Source: Cyclina sinensis (taxonomy: Eukaryota; Mollusca; Bivalvia; Venerida; Veneridae). Taken from it: 64,000 nt of DNA. The stretch covers positions 5,078,206 to 5,142,205 of the forward strand of contig JAAONU010000018.1 of the NCBI GenBank assembly GCA_012932295.1, in the 5' to 3' direction. Of the stretch, positions 12,101-21,702 are shown one piece after another (within the stretch, counting starts at the first letter, position 1; each line of letters begins with the position of its first letter). Both the position numbers and the translations under genes were made by a program. The notes below the pieces were generated by a model. The model was not told where the DNA came from. It did no database searches and saw only the letters and a list, made by a program, of their open reading frames with translations.

Positions 12101-15100
12101 AATTTGACCCCAGGGGTATAATTTGAACAAACTTGGCAGAGGTCCACTAGACAATGCTACATATCAACTCTTAAGGCTCAGGGCTATGTCATTTCGGACA
12201 AGAAAATTTTCAAAGTTTTTCCTTTCAGTTGCCATAGCAACCAGAGTTCTTGATGGAATTCAATTCTTTGAACAACTTTGGTAGAGCTTCATGGAAGGTA
12301 TATCCCAGGCATGTTTCGTCAATATTGGCTTAGCGGTTTAGGAGAAAAAGTCGTTCAAGTCAAAATTGTTGACGATGCACAACAACAGACGCCAGACTAT
12401 CAATGATCCCAATAGCTCACCTTTGAGCACTTTGTGCTCAGTTGAGCTAAAAACCGACGTCTTCCACCTGCAATGTTATACCCACAGTATTAAAGGGGAC
12501 AAATACCAAATAAGGTTAACAAAAGATAACAAAAGTAAAGACAGGACAGGAGAAAGTGACTGTTATATAACTCCCCACTTCAAACTATAATAATGGCCAG
12601 GACCCCAAAAATAATAGGGTTCATCTCGTCAATACGGTTAAACCATCATATGAGATTTGAAGGCTGTGGGTCAAATGGTGCTCCAGTAACTGAGCAGAAA
12701 CAGTTTTCACTATTAAGATCACTGTGACCTTGAACTTTGAAATGCTGACCCCAAAAGTCTTCAAGTCAATAAAGGCAATCATACTAAGTATTATGAAGTT
12801 TTCAGGATGTGGGTCAAATGAAACTCAAGTTACTGATCACTGTGACCTTGACCTTTGACCCTCAAAACAACAGTTTTCTTTTACTAAACAAGGGCAATCA
12901 TCCTATGAAGTTTGAACGCTCTGGGTCAAACAGTACTCTAGTGACTGAATGGAAACAGTGTGACAGACAGACTGGGCAAACTCCACCAGATAGGTGGAGA
13001 CATTATAATCATATCACTGATATCTGTCCTCTGACAAATGCTTTAGATATCTACAGGGCTATAGCTCACCTGTGAAATATTGACAAAACCAGACAATTTC
13101 AATGCTGACACTATTTTATCTGCACTGTTCACTTTGCTCTCATCACTTGAAGCTCCTGTAACCACCTGACCAAGGTAAAGCTTTCCATCTGGCTTAAGTA
13201 CTCGACACATCTCAGCTAGAGTTTCAGGGCTGTGGTCACCAACACTGGGATCCAGCAGACCACTCACTGCCACATGGAAGGCAGATGACCCATGATTGGC
13301 TGAATTGTTACAAAATTTTACACAAATAAGTATAAACACAGAATAATAAAAATCATATTTGGTCTTGCCACCTTCATTTACATGGATGCAAAATATAAAG
13401 GTAGGAAATATACATATTATGTTGATATTTCCTCTAAACACGACCTACATACCTATGAATGGAAATAAATCTAATCTTATATATTTATAACTAAGTCTAC
13501 CAATATAAAACCTTATTGAATCATCACGTACACTTTATTCTAAATAAAATGCTTTTGTTAGGCATTCCTAGTAGCAGGTCACTTTTATATACCTTACTCT
13601 TGTAACAAAATATAGGAAATTCAGTTATAACAACATAAAACTATAGTCTTTACAAAAAAGAATCTGTTTAGTAAACACATATGTCCCCAGTAGCATACTT
13701 TGTCATGATATAAATTTAAAATTAAGGCACAGCTTAAAACTGGTTATTGTAAATTGTAAACATATATAAGATCCTAAATAATACCGGTATCATAGAATAG
13801 CATTATAGGCCATTGTAAACACATTCAATATTACAAAATTTAGATAAATGTACTGTCTGTTTGCTATATCCTTTATGTCAACCATGGGCAAGACCCTGTA
13901 CATAAAAGAAATGTGACAACCTGTATTATACATAAGTTATTATCCAAATTAGTTTTCTAAACACATAACACTAAAAAAACCAAACTATAAAACCTAAATA
14001 AACTTTATTCAACTTGACATGATGATTATTCAAGAGAGGCAAAGAAGGAAGTTCTAAGCAGTATTAAATAAAGGAAGTCAATAGTATTATTTCACTTTTT
14101 ACCTTCAAATTATATAATGCTCCAAGCAAATGAGCTTAGTTCATAGACAGGAATAGTTTTACATTTGATAAAGTTACACTAACAAGGTTGATAAAAGAGG
14201 GTGTGTCTGATATCCATTGCTATTTGCTTGTCAGGGTCATGACCTCTGTGTTTCAGAATCATACCAATGCTATTGTTAGAAAATGGTGCTATGATCACAC
14301 TGGAGATTACTCAAGAAAAGCAGTTTCTCCATGCTGCACCTTAAGAGCAATTTCTTACTGTCATGCCTCTGTATATGCAGACATTGAGTAGGTCTTTTGC
14401 ACAAAACAGGGAGATAACCAAAAAATGTAGTCAAAATTACGGTTCAATCACTAGATGCAGGGGGCATAAAAATCTTTACTGAACAAATCGGTAACCCGAC
14501 AAATCGGTAACATGATTTTATATAGTAAAAAAATGGAGAAATCGGTAACAATAGAAATATGTTTCAAGAAAGGTGATTAAGTAGGTGTGAAAAGGCATGC
14601 TGGGGTACACTGGTCGTCAGAGAAAGTGATGGAGTAAGTGTGAATAGCACCTTTGATGACCGAGATTTCTTAATTGGTGTTCTGCCATGGTTAGTCAAAA
14701 GACTGATGGAGAACATTGTTTAGACAGTTTTTACATGAAAACAAGTGAAAAACATACTTCTTTAATTTAAAACATAAAAACGCTATCACAAAGTTATTTT
14801 CTTTTCATCCTAAAACTAACTATGATTATAATATTATAGAATCAACTTTAATAATTTAATTAATGATAATTGCATGACAAACACAAATTATATAATTACC
14901 TGCTGAGACAAACTAATAGACCTAACTTCTTTAAGACCGACACGTGATGTTAGCACCTTTCTATGACGAGCACTGTACCCCAATATGCCTTTTCACACCA
15001 ACTTAATCACCTTTCTTGGCAGTGCCATAGCCACACTGAGGCAAACTGAGGCAGTTGCCTCGGTTAAAATTTGAGAAGTTAATAAATATATTAGGTAGAA

Positions 15101-16789
15101 AAATCGGTCTTGAAAAAAAAGAAAAGCCTCCAATATAGGTTAAAGCAGAAGACCACTCTCCGTTAATTTACAGGCAAACAATTGCAATCTGTTACAGGTA
15201 TACAATGACGCTAAGAACACAGTACAGATTATTAAATCTTCAGATCAAAGGAAGACTCATTTACAAAAATATATGAAAGGGTTACTGTTATTGCTAAAAG
15301 TATTGAAATAATACCAGAAAAGCCAAGAGTTGTTGGTAGACATAAACATCGTGCCAACGCAGGTGATAGTACTTCAATAATAGACCACTTTAAGGTTAAT
15401 CACTATTATCCATTTCTCGATCTCGTGATTCATCATTTCGATTCTCGTTTTCCAGAAGAGTTGGGCGACACTTTAAATGGAACTCTACTATTACCGGGCC
15501 ATCATGATCTTTTAACAGATAAAGTGCAAAAACAGATCAAAGAAACATATTTTGCAGACATTCCAATTGTGAGCCAATACGAAACAGAGGTGATAAGATG
15601 GAAAAAATTATATCAAAATGTTAAAAATCCAATGTCCCTTATCCAAACATTCACACAATTTTTTTCAGTTAATACTAAGTTTACCCGTTGGGTCATGTTA
15701 GTGTGAAAGAAGCTTTAGTGCGCTCCGTAGACTGAAAACTTGGACTCGATCATCTATGAAGGATGCTAGATTGAATGGACAAGCTTTGATACATATTCAT
15801 AAACAAATGTCACTTGACTATAATGAGGTTTAAAAGTTATGGGATTCTTCTGGAAACAGGTGAATTGCCTTGGCCTTTTCATGAAACTGTGAACCTGAGC
15901 TAACAGATAAATTAAATAAATTTTTTTTCAATTATGTAAAGAACATAAAATTTACTTATTTTTTTCCAAAATATAAATGTAAAATTTATTAAAATGGTAT
16001 AAAGATGATTAGATTCAGAATGACAAAAAGCTTGTCCCAGAGTGCTCCAAAACGCACCAGAGACGTTCTAGGTTAAAAAAAATTTTTTTGCCTCAGTCAA
16101 AAAACAGGTCTGGCTACGCCATTGCTTGGTACATGCAATATTTCTATTGTTACCAATTTCTCCCTTTTTTACTATATAAAATCATGTTACCGATTTGTCG
16201 TGTTACCGATTTGTCAGTAAATCATAAAAATAAAGACTCAATGTCAAAGAAATGTCAACAAGATTTTCCCTCTATCATATAAATATTGCAAACAATGCTA
16301 ATACTATCAGATGGTGTACTGTAGAGTTAACAAAAGGTGCACCTGTAGTTCATTAACTCATGATTTGTTGCTAACGGATTACCAGAGCGAAGAATATAAT
16401 TTCTCTGTTTATCAATTTGTAACCTTTCCATTGCCTAAATACTTCTGTAAATGTTGACAAACGTAGCCTAAAAGGCCAATGTCCTTCATTGGGCGAATGG
16501 GTTAGCTAGATGCATGATCATAGCCAGTGAGACATAAAAGTGAACAAACTGTAAATGTCTGTACTATAATATGTTTCACATTCTAGCCTGAACATATGTG
16601 AGATAATCTGGTCTTTACAATATACAGTATAACCCTATTTTAACAAACTGATAATTATAAATGAGTACAAATGTACATGCAGACAGGTTATGTTTTTTCT
16701 AAACTTTGTCAGTTACCTTCAGTAGAAGCTACAATATAAGCAGAGGAAATAAAGCTGGTTTGGGTGATTTCAATTCGTTCACCTTTTGT
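9032..16789 (-). CDS. CIAPIN1: Anamorsin, cytosolic Fe-S cluster assembly factor (N-terminal exon missing)
   Basis: Anamorsin (yeast Dre2) passes electrons from the diflavin reductase NDOR1/Tah18 to the cytosolic Fe-S assembly machinery; it carries two Fe-S clusters and acts in cytosol and mitochondrial intermembrane space. Six minus-strand exons join in phase: 16717-16789, 13070-13299, 11094-11250, 10340-10486, 9654-9781 and 9032-9145, giving 282 residues. Order: a methyltransferase-like domain ([19 protein letters not shown]), a linker ([14 protein letters not shown]), the acidic [18 protein letters not shown] signature, the first cysteine cluster (DCG, then [12 protein letters not shown]), and the second cluster CGSC plus CSTC in the CYLGDAFRC region, ending MPAFKPGEK. 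Human anamorsin has 312 residues, so about 40 N-terminal residues are missing. The introns are loaded with repeats. Confidence 0.93.
9654..9781 (-). CDS. CIAPIN1: CIAPIN1 exon, first Fe-S cysteine cluster
   Basis: The acceptor is taken as GCTACAG|CTGATTGTGG rather than a second AG 15 bases further in, because only the upstream one keeps the first cluster cysteine ([20 protein letters not shown], spacing C-X8-C-X2-C-X-C). Donor GGCAGT|GTGAGT. The end (ACGS) starts the second cluster. Confidence 0.93.
10340..10486 (-). CDS. CIAPIN1: CIAPIN1 exon, acidic linker with DPASL signature
   Basis: Acceptor TTATTCCAG|ATACC and donor TTAAAG|GTTGGA. Encodes the acidic stretch [20 protein letters not shown] and then [10 protein letters not shown], a hallmark of the family just ahead of the first cysteine cluster. 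Confidence 0.93.
11094..11250 (-). CDS. CIAPIN1: CIAPIN1 exon, end of N-domain and linker
   Basis: Acceptor TTTTTGCAG|CCC and donor AAAACAG|GTAATG. Encodes the [20 protein letters not shown] stretch, equivalent to the human FVQITGKKPNFEVG region, and ends in phase 1. Confidence 0.92.
11500..11610 (-). repeat. tRNA-derived SINE fragment
   Basis: The minus strand shows an A-box-like TTCATTTGGTAGAGCACC, an anticodon-arm-like TGACTTTCAAGTCA and a B-box-like TTTCGAGTCCC. The acceptor stem does not close, so this is read as a tRNA-derived SINE head rather than a tRNA gene. It lies in a CIAPIN1 intron. Confidence 0.6.
11628..12455 (-). repeat. AGCTCACCTGAGC-type dispersed repeat, short copy
   Basis: The plus strand begins ACAAGAGGGCCATGATGGCC and ends in GAGCACTTTGTGCTCA and GAGCTAAAA, the exact reverse of the family termini seen at 37,850-40,660 and 58,306-59,970. 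Inside are two to three copies of the roughly 165-bp unit (CCTATATAAGCCTATGT ... GACCCCTGGG ... CCACTAGACAATGC). It sits in a CIAPIN1 intron. Confidence 0.85.
12590..13069. repeat. CACTGTGACCTTGACCTTTGA-type dispersed repeat
   Basis: Contains repeated CACTGTGACCTTGA / ACTTTGA phrases, GAAGTTTGAACGCTCTGGG and a GTGTGACAGACAGACTGGG tail, typical of short dispersed repeats in bivalves. Its right edge, GGGCTATAGCTCAC, abuts the CIAPIN1 exon at 13,070. Confidence 0.7.
13070..13299 (-). CDS. CIAPIN1: CIAPIN1 exon, methyltransferase-like domain
   Basis: Acceptor ATTCAG|CC and donor TCACAG|GTGAGC on the minus strand. Encodes [34 protein letters not shown] and [10 protein letters not shown], the core of the inactive SAM-methyltransferase-like fold. 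The six donor bases are also the edge of a dispersed repeat. Confidence 0.9.
15020..16124 (+). mobile_element. hAT-superfamily transposon, internally deleted
   Basis: Imperfect 14-bp terminal inverted repeats (CAGTGCCATAGCCA at the left; TGGCTACGCCATTG at the right) match the CAGTGGCGTAGCCA-type ends of hAT elements. CTTGG flanks both sides, a shortened or decayed target-site duplication. It contains only the 3' part of a broken transposase. It is nested in an older fold-back element. Confidence 0.85.
15272..15837 (+). pseudogene. hAT transposase remnant, C-terminal region
   Basis: One frame (about 15,272-15,706) encodes [32 protein letters not shown] and [18 protein letters not shown]. The frame is then lost, and from 15,702 a second frame reads [32 protein letters not shown] and stops at TAA 15,832. 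[12 protein letters not shown]...RLNGLALI is the C-terminal dimerisation domain of hAT transposases related to the 52-kDa repressor/ZMYM type. An earlier fragment in a third frame ([12 protein letters not shown], about 15,199) shows a further frameshift. The usual segment between the two main frames is deleted, so the gene is dead. Confidence 0.85.
16717..16789 (-). CDS. CIAPIN1: CIAPIN1 exon, N-terminal part of methyltransferase-like domain
   Basis: Minus-strand frame reads [20 protein letters not shown] and ends GAAG|GTAACT, joining in phase to the next exon to give [19 protein letters not shown]. The counterpart in human anamorsin is the GNEGRVSVEN...SSFDIILSGL stretch. The acceptor (AAAAACAG) has a weak pyrimidine tract, so the upstream edge is the least certain of the six exons. 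Confidence 0.6.
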
Positions 16790-16939
16790 CTGTTTTTAGT
16801 CCAACATCAGATTATCCGAACTTCACTGCACTCAGCTATATATTTTAAATGAGAAACTTTAATTTTGAAGGCCAGTTTAACACTACAGTTATGATACGTC
16901 AATCTGATTATCATTTCTACCATTGTACTCCTCAAGATT

Positions 16940-17845
16940 ATGACAATTTATGATTACCTTTGCTTTTTGACGTTATTTTCTGTTTCACAGGAAATCGACA
17001 ATTGCGTTGTAACCTTGAACTTCACTTACTGTCCTTTCCGCGAAATAACCTTAAACATGCAAACCGGCAAAGACAATAAATTCTGCGCCGTCCTCTTAAT
17101 AAAACTGAAAAACAGATTTTTAGTTGAATAAAATTATAGAATATTTTATTAATTACTGTTAATGTATTTTTTCTTCTTAACTAATTAGGCCCTGTCTGTC
17201 GTTAGAAAAAATAAAAACAGATGGTTGTTCAATGTTTATATCAGATCCTGAACTGTATAAGGAGTACGACTACATGCAGTAGACCAAAACTCGGGGTGGC
17301 TTTTTTATATTTTATTTATTTACTGGAAGAAGACTAAGCAACAAGTAACTAATCTAAGTAAATGTTCCTCATACATTTTCAGTATTAACCCCACCGGTGG
17401 GCTGGGCTTATCAGACGTGCGACCATTGACAATGACAGTTACAATGTTGACTATTAAAAGTGTAGTGCCAATGAACCATGGCCCTTTTCATCCCATTTTT
17501 TAATTAGTCCTCTTTTATTGTTTAATGATTTTTTTGTCCCCAGTATAACTTGGAAACTACCAAAAAAGATTCACTTGATAAATTTAATGTTAAAGAATGA
17601 CAACCTTTCGTTAAAAAAAAAGATCCCAAATTATCAAGACACATTGTTTTTGCACTCAAGTCGAATCTTGTAAAATATTGGGATACATGTAATTGTATGT
17701 GCGGGAAAATTTCCAGTAGCCCTCTTTAGCATTTGATAGATACTGTATGTATAACGTAAACCAAATATAAACAGCCTGTTTTCTTGAGTATTTTCGTCAC
17801 CATGCTCATACGCTGATTAATATTCATGTAATATATGCAAACGAA
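16940..17845. other. Upstream flank of CIAPIN1, no exon identified
   Basis: This should contain the first CIAPIN1 exon and promoter unless they lie further right. A minus-strand donor candidate (GGACA|GTAAGT near 17,028) with an upstream ATG (MFKVISRKG) exists, but the residues do not clearly match the family and the phase does not join the exon at 16,789. It is not called. Confidence 0.3.
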
Positions 17846-17849
17846 AAAT

Positions 17850-18070
17850 GGCCGTGTGGCCGAGTGGTTAACGCGTTGGGCGTATTCAGAGGATTGCTAG
17901 CCGCACGGGTTCAAACCCAGTCAGGGGCAAGCCGTTGTTTCCTTGAGCAAGATACTTTACACTCATTGCTTAGTACTGGTTAGTTCCAGGAACGGATTGG
18001 AGAGTGTGTCTATAAGCTAAAAGCTTCCTACACAATCGAACTAAAACAAATTTGGTATAAACTAAACGAA
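17850..18070 (+). repeat. tRNA-derived SINE
   Basis: Head: A-box-like TGGCCGAGTGGTTAACGCG and B-box GGGTTCAAACCC, class-II tRNA-like (Ser/Leu type). Body: CCTTGAGCAAGATACTTTAC and GGATTGGAGAGTGTGTC, resembling conserved central domains of animal SINEs. The acceptor stem does not pair, so it is not a working tRNA gene. Confidence 0.75.
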
Positions 18071-18474
18071 AAATTTGATAAACTTATATGAACCGAAGGA
18101 GAATTCATTTATCCTACGAAACATAAATACATCTAGGATGCAGTCAGATTGGATATGGAGAAGATAGACCTTGGTCGGAGAAAGTGCATGCATAAGAACC
18201 ATAAATCTGTTTCTTGTACTTTAGTGATAATGCCCCTTTGTTATACATGTATGAATTTTACATGGACTGTAACTCATGTAGTATAAAAGCTACACACTTC
18301 AAAGTAATTGTGCTGGGAGTGGGTGCACTTTGCAAAAAGCATACGTTTATATTGCTTAGCTTCCAACTTCACGAAAAAAATACAGTTGAGTTTGTACAGT
18401 GTGGTACGTTATGTGGTATATTGTATATTGATATAAGAGTCTTTTAGCATGGTTTCAACTAAGGGTTGAATACA

Positions 18475-19985
18475 TTATTGCGATATTGGATAATTTGCGA
18501 ATATTTCTGAATCGGCTTCTGAAACGTATGGCATCATAAATTTGCAGCCTAGACTGACGGGCGTATATTGCATCCGCATATCAACATCATTCCACTGATT
18601 GAGTGACTCTCTTGATTCCAAATATCGGTTTGATTTTGAAAACAATATGTGAGCCTCAGCATCAATATTCGCCTCCTTTGAAGCTGACTTTCTATCAGCG
18701 CTCTGAACACTTTGATTGATATTAGTAAAGCAATATGTGTGATTCAGCATGAATATTCGCATTCTTTGAAGCCGACAGTTTATCAGCATTTTGAACGCTT
18801 TGATTGATATTAGTAAAGCAATATGTGTGATTCAGCATGAATATTCGCATTCTTTGAAGCCGACAGTTTATCAGCATTTTGAACGCTTTGATTGATATTA
18901 GTAAAGCAATATGTGTGCCTTGGAAGTAATATTTGCCTCCTTTGAAGCCGACGGCCTATCAGCGCTCTGAACGCTTTGATTGATAAAAGTAAAGCAATGT
19001 GTGTACCTCAGGATGAATATTCACCTCCTTTGAAGCCGGCAGTCTATAAGCGCTTTTAATGCTTTGATCGATATTAGTAAAGCAATATGTGTGCCTCGGT
19101 ATGAATATTCGCCTCATATGAAGCCGACAATCTATCAGCGCTTTGAACGCTTTGATTGATATTAGTAAAGCAATATAATTATGTGCCTCGGCATAAATAT
19201 TCGCCTCCTATGAAACCGACAGTCTATAAGCGCTTTTAACGTTTTGACTGATATAAGTAAAGCAGTATGCGAGCTTTGGCATGAATATTCGCCTCCTATG
19301 AAACCGACAATCTATCAGCACTTTGAATGTTTTTATTGATATAAGTAAAGCAATATGTGTGATTCAGCATGAATATTCGCCTCCTTTGAAGTCGACAGTC
19401 TATCAGCGCTTTAAACGCTATGATTGATATTAGTAGAGGAATATGTGTAATTCAGCACAAATATTCGCTTCTTTAGAAGACGCAGTCTATCAGCATTTTG
19501 AACGCTTTGATCGGTATTAGTGACGTAATAAGTGTGCCTCGGCATGAATATTCGCCTCCTTTGAAGTCGAAAATCTATCAGCACTTTGAACGCTTCGATT
19601 GATATTATTTAAGCAATATGTTTTCCTCAGCATGAATATTCGCTTCCTTGATAGCCGACAAACTATCAGCGCTCTGAACGCTTTGATTGATATAAGTAAA
19701 GCAATATATGTGCCTCAGCATGAATATTCGCCTTATATGAAGCCGACAGCCTATCAGCGCTTTGAAGGTTTTAAAGTTTTGATTGATATTAGTAAAGCAG
19801 TATGTGTGCCTCGGAATGAATATTTGCATCCTTTGTAGACGACAGTCTTACAGCGCTTTGAACACTTTGATTGGTATGAGTAAAGCAATATGTGTGTCTC
19901 GGCATGAACGTTACCCTCCTTAGAAGCCGACTGTCTATCAGGGCTTTGAACGCTTTGGTTGATATTAGTTAAGTAAATCATATAC
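18475..19985. repeat. 88-bp tandem array
   Basis: About 17 copies of an 87-90-bp unit (TTGATTGATATTAGTAAAGC, then AATATGTGTGCCTCGGCATG, then AATATTCGCCTCCTTTGAAG, CCGACAGTCTATCAGCGCT, TTGAACGC). Two neighbouring copies near 18,715-18,905 are almost identical, the rest 80-90% alike. Open frames of 74-104 codons on both strands are products of the repeat. Confidence 0.93.
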
Positions 19986-19989
19986 ATGT

Positions 19990-21602
19990 ATGACTATTCG
20001 ATTTTGTAACGTAAGAAACTTTAATTATTTCATAAAACATCCACGCAAAAGTAAGAAATGATTACCTATGCAAGTAGGTACACTTTCTAGAAATTATCTA
20101 CAAAATTGTAGTTATTTATGATTTTGTCAGTGAAGACAAATGAAATTATTTCATGGTCACGTGACTTATAATTTGTAAAATATAAATCCATTATTCAACA
20201 GTATATAAATTTAATGTTCAATCTTCCTACCGGTTTTGAGCTGTTAGTAAAATTGAGCTTTCAATATTTGAATGTTGTCGGTACTGTCTTGGATTCAAGA
20301 AATATCAACACCATTACACAAATATTAACATCAAATATATTATAACACAAGCATCTAAAATAGCCAGTTATAAAAAAAAACTATCAACCAATTCTAGTAA
20401 AGCATTGTTTCCCGCTGATCTTAGTTCCAACTTTTAAGATGAATTACAATATAATCTTTAATGTCTGGTTTATTGTTATTTCAAATGTTTCCAAGCTCGT
20501 GTTCCAAGATATTCACCTGCCAGTAACACTACTAAGCCGGTTGTATTTGCAATAGCAATTTTCAGTATCAAGCAATCAAGATTTTTCTCAAAATGATGAT
20601 AATGTTTTTACCGATTTCCAAAAACCAAGATAGGAAAGTCAAATTGACAACCTTTTGTCTTCTTACATATTCGAACAAATAATGTTTTCTCACTCAACAG
20701 GAACAGAAATCATAAACAAAAGTGCCAAGACGGCACTGTACTATTATCCCAAGCGATGCAGTTTATGCTAACCTAGAGATCAAATAGACAAACATTCGGC
20801 CCAAAAAAGATTTAGTTAAACATATGGCCTCGACTTTGCAAAAATTTTTGTTTGGTCTCAGTTTGCAAGTATATGCACCTCTAGGTTTTATGTTCGAACC
20901 TGTCCTTCAGATTACCAAGACAACCATGATCAAGAAGTTCCGTAAAGGTTTTGTTGAAACAACTTGGATGTTTGCATGTTAGATTTTTGTTTGTTCTTTC
21001 ATTTACGCTGGTGCTCTAGATTATGATTCTGCTTATTCAAATATCAAAACTGACATAGACATCTTTCAGACAAATGTTATGAACAAAAATTCATGAAATT
21101 TATAATTGTTAGGTGACCACTTTAAAGTATTTTTCCTTGATTTCAACTTGTAAACTTACATCTACTCAGCATAGGTTTCTATCAATTTTTATTAGCAGAT
21201 TTGCGAGATGCCTTTGCTTTTTCGTAATACTAAACTGGTTAATTAATTTGTTAGTTGTACAACCCTTTTCAAATCAAATTGCTTTGCTCTGTATAATATT
21301 GTTTTGAATTTTATGATAGTTATTGCGTTAGTTAAATCTGTTAATTGTCCATAAGTTTTGGAATTCCAAAAGCGTGTTATATCCATTTCGTTTATATGAT
21401 TATATTATCCTTTCCGGTCTTAGATTTATTTCACCTTTTACATTGTCGAAATTTAGCCAATCAAACTATTCGTTATATAGTCGGAACATTTAGGTGTCAA
21501 TTCGATTTTGATTGGTTCAAATTGAAAGTGCGGGTAGAACAAATATTTCGGAAAAGCGGCATTAGGGAGAAATTTCTAATAGATTTTATGTGGGGAAGAG
21601 AA
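19990..21602. other. Intergenic and TPX2 upstream region
   Basis: No exon or recognisable repeat is seen between the 88-bp array and the TPX2 start codon. The last 150 bases ahead of 21,603 form an open frame joined to exon 1, but the family match begins only at the ATG at 21,603, so the part before it is treated as 5' leader. Confidence 0.45.
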
Positions 21603-21702
21603 ATGGAAAATAATGATGGATGGGATTTCAATGCGCCACAATATGTAGATTTCTCAGGGGCGCTCAGTCTTCAGGACGACGATAATGCTGATGAGTACTT
21701 CG
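21603..21702 (+). CDS. TPX2: TPX2 exon 1, Aurora-A-binding N-terminus
   Basis: Starts MENNDGWDFNAPQYVDF and ends TTCG|GTATAG. The start is the ATG nearest the conserved motif. Ends in phase 1. Confidence 0.88.

Larger units (their letters stand above)
14475..16221. mobile_element. Fold-back DNA element interrupted by a hAT insertion
   Basis: Long inverted arms pair across the region. The left arm starts TTTACTGAACAAATCGGTAAC (14,475) and runs through ACATGATTTTATATAGTA, AGGTGATTAAGTAGGTGTG and AAAAGGCATGCTGGGGTACA. The right arm carries the reverse complements at 14,956-15,019 and again from 16,125 to 16,221 (TGTTACCGATTTGTCAGTAAA). The right arm is split by the hAT element at 15,020-16,124, showing that the hAT arrived later. 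No transposase belongs to the outer element, so it is non-autonomous. Confidence 0.85.

Noticed and set aside
17000..17060. Candidate CIAPIN1 first exon (MFKVISRKG)
   Set aside because: Ends in phase 2, but the next exon starts in phase 0, and the residues do not match the family well.
17850..17935. Possible functional tRNA gene (Ser/Leu type)
   Set aside because: Acceptor stem does not pair and the sequence runs on into a SINE-like body.
18475..19838. Open frames of 74-104 codons on both strands
   Set aside because: They overlap on opposite strands of an 88-bp tandem array and share the repeat period.
21345..21602. Upstream extension of the TPX2 exon 1 frame
   Set aside because: TPX2 homology starts at the ATG at 21,603; the upstream part resembles no family member.
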